Assembly (NCBI GenBank): GCA_035539855.1
Contig: DATLHO010000306.1
Coordinates: 1 to 15,450, forward strand
DNA length: 15,450 nucleotides
Direction: 5' to 3'
From: DATLHO01 sp035539855
GTDB lineage: Bacteria > Bacteroidota > Ignavibacteria > OLB7
Part shown: piece after piece, positions 14,241 through 15,450 of the stretch
Position numbering within the stretch: position 1 is the first letter of the stretch
Layout: every line of letters starts with the position of its first letter
Notes under the pieces: model-generated
Seen by the model: only the letters and a program-made list of their open reading frames with translations
What the model was told of the DNA's origin: nothing
Databases searched by the model: none
Made by a program: the position numbers and the translations under genes

Positions 14241-15248
14241 TCAGCGTGCGATCGTCACGGTTTCGACGAGGATCTCGTAGCCGATGTCGGCGCGCACCGC
14301 GTACGTGCCGGATGGCAGGTCGTCGCCGTCGAGCTCCACAGGGTGGCGTCCGGCGAGCAACGGTCCGTCGTGAAGCACGCGGACGCGGCGACCGCTCATA
14401 TCGAAGACCGAAATGCGCGCCGTCTGCTCGCCCCGCGGCAGCGTGAGCCAGAGCGTCGTCACCGACGGGGTCGGGTTCGGAAACGGTGCGGTCAGCGACG
14501 CTCGCGGCGTCGGCGCCGTCATCTCCACCGCGGAGGCCAGTCCCACAATGCCGAGCGTGACCGTGCCGGTGTATCCCTGACCGTCCTGGGCCATGGTCAC
14601 CGTGACGGCGCTCTTCGTCGCGATCCCGTTGTAGATCCCGTCCTGGGTGTTCTTCGTGGGGTTGGCTCCCTTCGCGCTGTACGGCTCGCGTGTCGTGTGA
14701 ATGAGATCGCCGAGCTCCTGCGGGAAGAAGAGCTGCGAGGTGACGTACGTCGACTGATTGAAGCGCACCTTCATGTGCATGTGGTTCGCGCGCCCCGGGT
14801 ACCAGCCGGGGAAAACCGTATCGAACGTCGCGACGCCCTGTGCGTTCGTCAACTGGATTCCGCGCATGAAGTCCTCGCCACGCATGTCGCCGGCGGGCTG
14901 ATTGTAACCCGAGTACAGGCCGAGCGCATCACAGTGCCACAGGTCGACGATCGCGTTGCCGATCGGCAGGCACTCGTCGACGTTGACCACACCGATCGAC
15001 AGCCGGAACGGCACACCACCCCGACTTTCGGTGATGTCCGACCGCACCTGATTCGCGTCGAAGTAATAGGGTCCCTCGGTGACCGAAGGTGTCAGCACGC
15101 AATCGACGGCGCTGAGATCGAGCGTGGCGCCCGATGCGGTCGTTGCGAGCGCGACGTTCGACAGCCATGACGTGCCCGCGAGCCCGCCGATTCCGGCGAG
15201 ACCGAGGCGCTTGAGCATGTCGCGCCGATTCAGTGGGGCGTGGCGCAT
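14241..15248 (-). CDS. Tat-exported intradiol ring-cleavage dioxygenase with T9SS sorting domain
   Basis: A 335-residue member of the catechol/protocatechuate intradiol dioxygenase family, whose enzymes use non-haem Fe(III) to split aromatic rings between the hydroxyl carbons. The twin-arginine signal N-R-R-D-M-L-K (7-13) precedes a hydrophobic segment and A-L-A cleavage near residue 35. The catalytic core contains V-D-L-W-H (101-105), Y112 in G-L-Y-S-G-Y, Y150 in P-G-W-Y-P-G-R, and H156 and H158 in N-H-M-H: the two-Tyr, two-His iron set. Residues about 252-335 (F-P-N-P, then D-L-P-S-G-T-Y-A-V) are a type A T9SS domain. The start at 15248 was chosen over ATGs at 15296 and 15287 because GAGGA lies 7 bases upstream and the Tat motif then sits at the N-terminus. 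Substrate is unknown; surface location suggests attack on external aromatics or lignin-like polymers (inference). Terminates at the shared hairpin. Confidence 0.88.
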   Translation of the reverse strand: MRHAPLNRRDMLKRLGLAGIGGLAGTSWLSNVALATTASGATLDLSAVDCVLTPSVTEGPYYFDANQVRSDITESRGGVPFRLSIGVVNVDECLPIGNAIVDLWHCDALGLYSGYNQPAGDMRGEDFMRGIQLTNAQGVATFDTVFPGWYPGRANHMHMKVRFNQSTYVTSQLFFPQELGDLIHTTREPYSAKGANPTKNTQDGIYNGIATKSAVTVTMAQDGQGYTGTVTLGIVGLASAVEMTAPTPRASLTAPFPNPTPSVTTLWLTLPRGEQTARISVFDMSGRRVRVLHDGPLLAGRHPVELDGDDLPSGTYAVRADIGYEILVETVTIAR

Positions 15249-15294
15249 TCGTATGTCCTCGTATCGGTGAGTCGCAGCGGTGTTCATTGCGAAC

Positions 15295-15332
15295 ACGGCC
15301 GTCGTGGAAACGGCCGTCGCTCCAAAAGCGAC
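15295..15332 (-). promoter_or_regulatory. Duplicated ACGGCCGTCG and overlapping hairpins upstream of intradiol dioxygenase
   Basis: ACGGCCGTCG occurs twice (15295-15304 and 15310-15319), 15 bases apart. Because ACGGCCGT is self-complementary, the copies can form an 8-bp hairpin (15295-15302 with 15310-15317). A second hairpin GTCGCT/AGCGAC (15316-15321 with 15327-15332) overlaps its arm, so the two are mutually exclusive. They lie 47-84 bases before the dioxygenase start, and could be regulator sites or an attenuator; no promoter was identified. Confidence 0.3.
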
Positions 15333-15384
15333 TCCCGTGCCGAGAGTTTGTTTCGCGCCGCCTGACTGAATTCAACGAAACGAA

Positions 15385-15411
15385 ACGGGCCCGGCAGAAT
15401 GCCGGGCCCGT
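15385..15411 (-). terminator. Terminator hairpin, probably of a minus-strand gene beyond the right edge
   Basis: An 11-bp perfect stem (15385-15395 with 15401-15411) closes an AGAAT loop. On the minus strand it is followed by TTCGTTTCGTT, the most T-rich tail of the hairpins here; on the plus strand by CTTCTCT. No plus-strand gene precedes it, so it most likely ends a minus-strand gene whose body lies right of the window. Confidence 0.6.
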
Positions 15412-15450
15412 CTTCTCTACTGTGTGCTGGTCGTCGCGGAGCTTATCCGA

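Noticed and set aside
15417..15450. Minus-strand frame entering from the right edge and ending in TAG at 15417
   Set aside because: Only ten codons are visible and no motif supports it, although the adjacent hairpin is placed as if to end such a gene.

Overview
The window is GC-rich and carries about nine confident protein genes on both strands, with no rRNA, tRNA, insertion sequence or CRISPR array that I can see. Three large exported proteins end in the same kind of C-terminal domain (a PNP motif, then beta strands and an L-x-x-G-x-Y turn). This is the type A sorting signal of the type IX secretion system (T9SS), which places the organism in the Fibrobacteres-Chlorobi-Bacteroidetes group. 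High GC suggests a lineage such as Kapabacteria or Ignavibacteria relatives rather than classical Bacteroides, but the phylum-level guess is inference.

Left part (1-1750): a MarR-type regulator is translationally coupled (ATGA overlap) to a DODA/YgiD-type extradiol ring-opening dioxygenase, and a strong hairpin follows. Then come a secreted HExxH metalloprotease with a T9SS tail (1871-3598) and, convergent to it across two back-to-back hairpins, a giant surface protein of about 1,389 residues (3730-7899, minus). That protein has a signal peptide, a parallel beta-helix, eight PNGGE-type beta-sandwich modules and a T9SS tail.

Centre (8130-11989): a small orphan minus-strand gene diverges from a two-gene unit encoding a double-domain KaiC-like ATPase and a soluble hybrid histidine kinase (pseudo-receiver, PAS, HisKA, HATPase, receiver). 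The adjacency suggests a signalling pair in which the KaiC-like protein works with the kinase. No kaiA or kaiB is visible.

Right part (12111-15450): a small lipoprotein, a 500-base intergenic region with a possible 47-codon gene and a structured leader, a secreted protein carrying ten tandem copies of a 15-residue G-[AP]-T-S-[GA]-N-D-R repeat, and a Tat-exported intradiol dioxygenase fused to a T9SS tail. Most gene ends are marked by long, perfect, U-poor hairpins.

The most unusual items are the TS(G/A)NDR repeat protein, with its period-four repeat architecture and switch-like leader, and the dioxygenase that combines a twin-arginine signal with a T9SS sorting domain. Family assignments rest on motifs read by eye and remembered family features; no database search was run.
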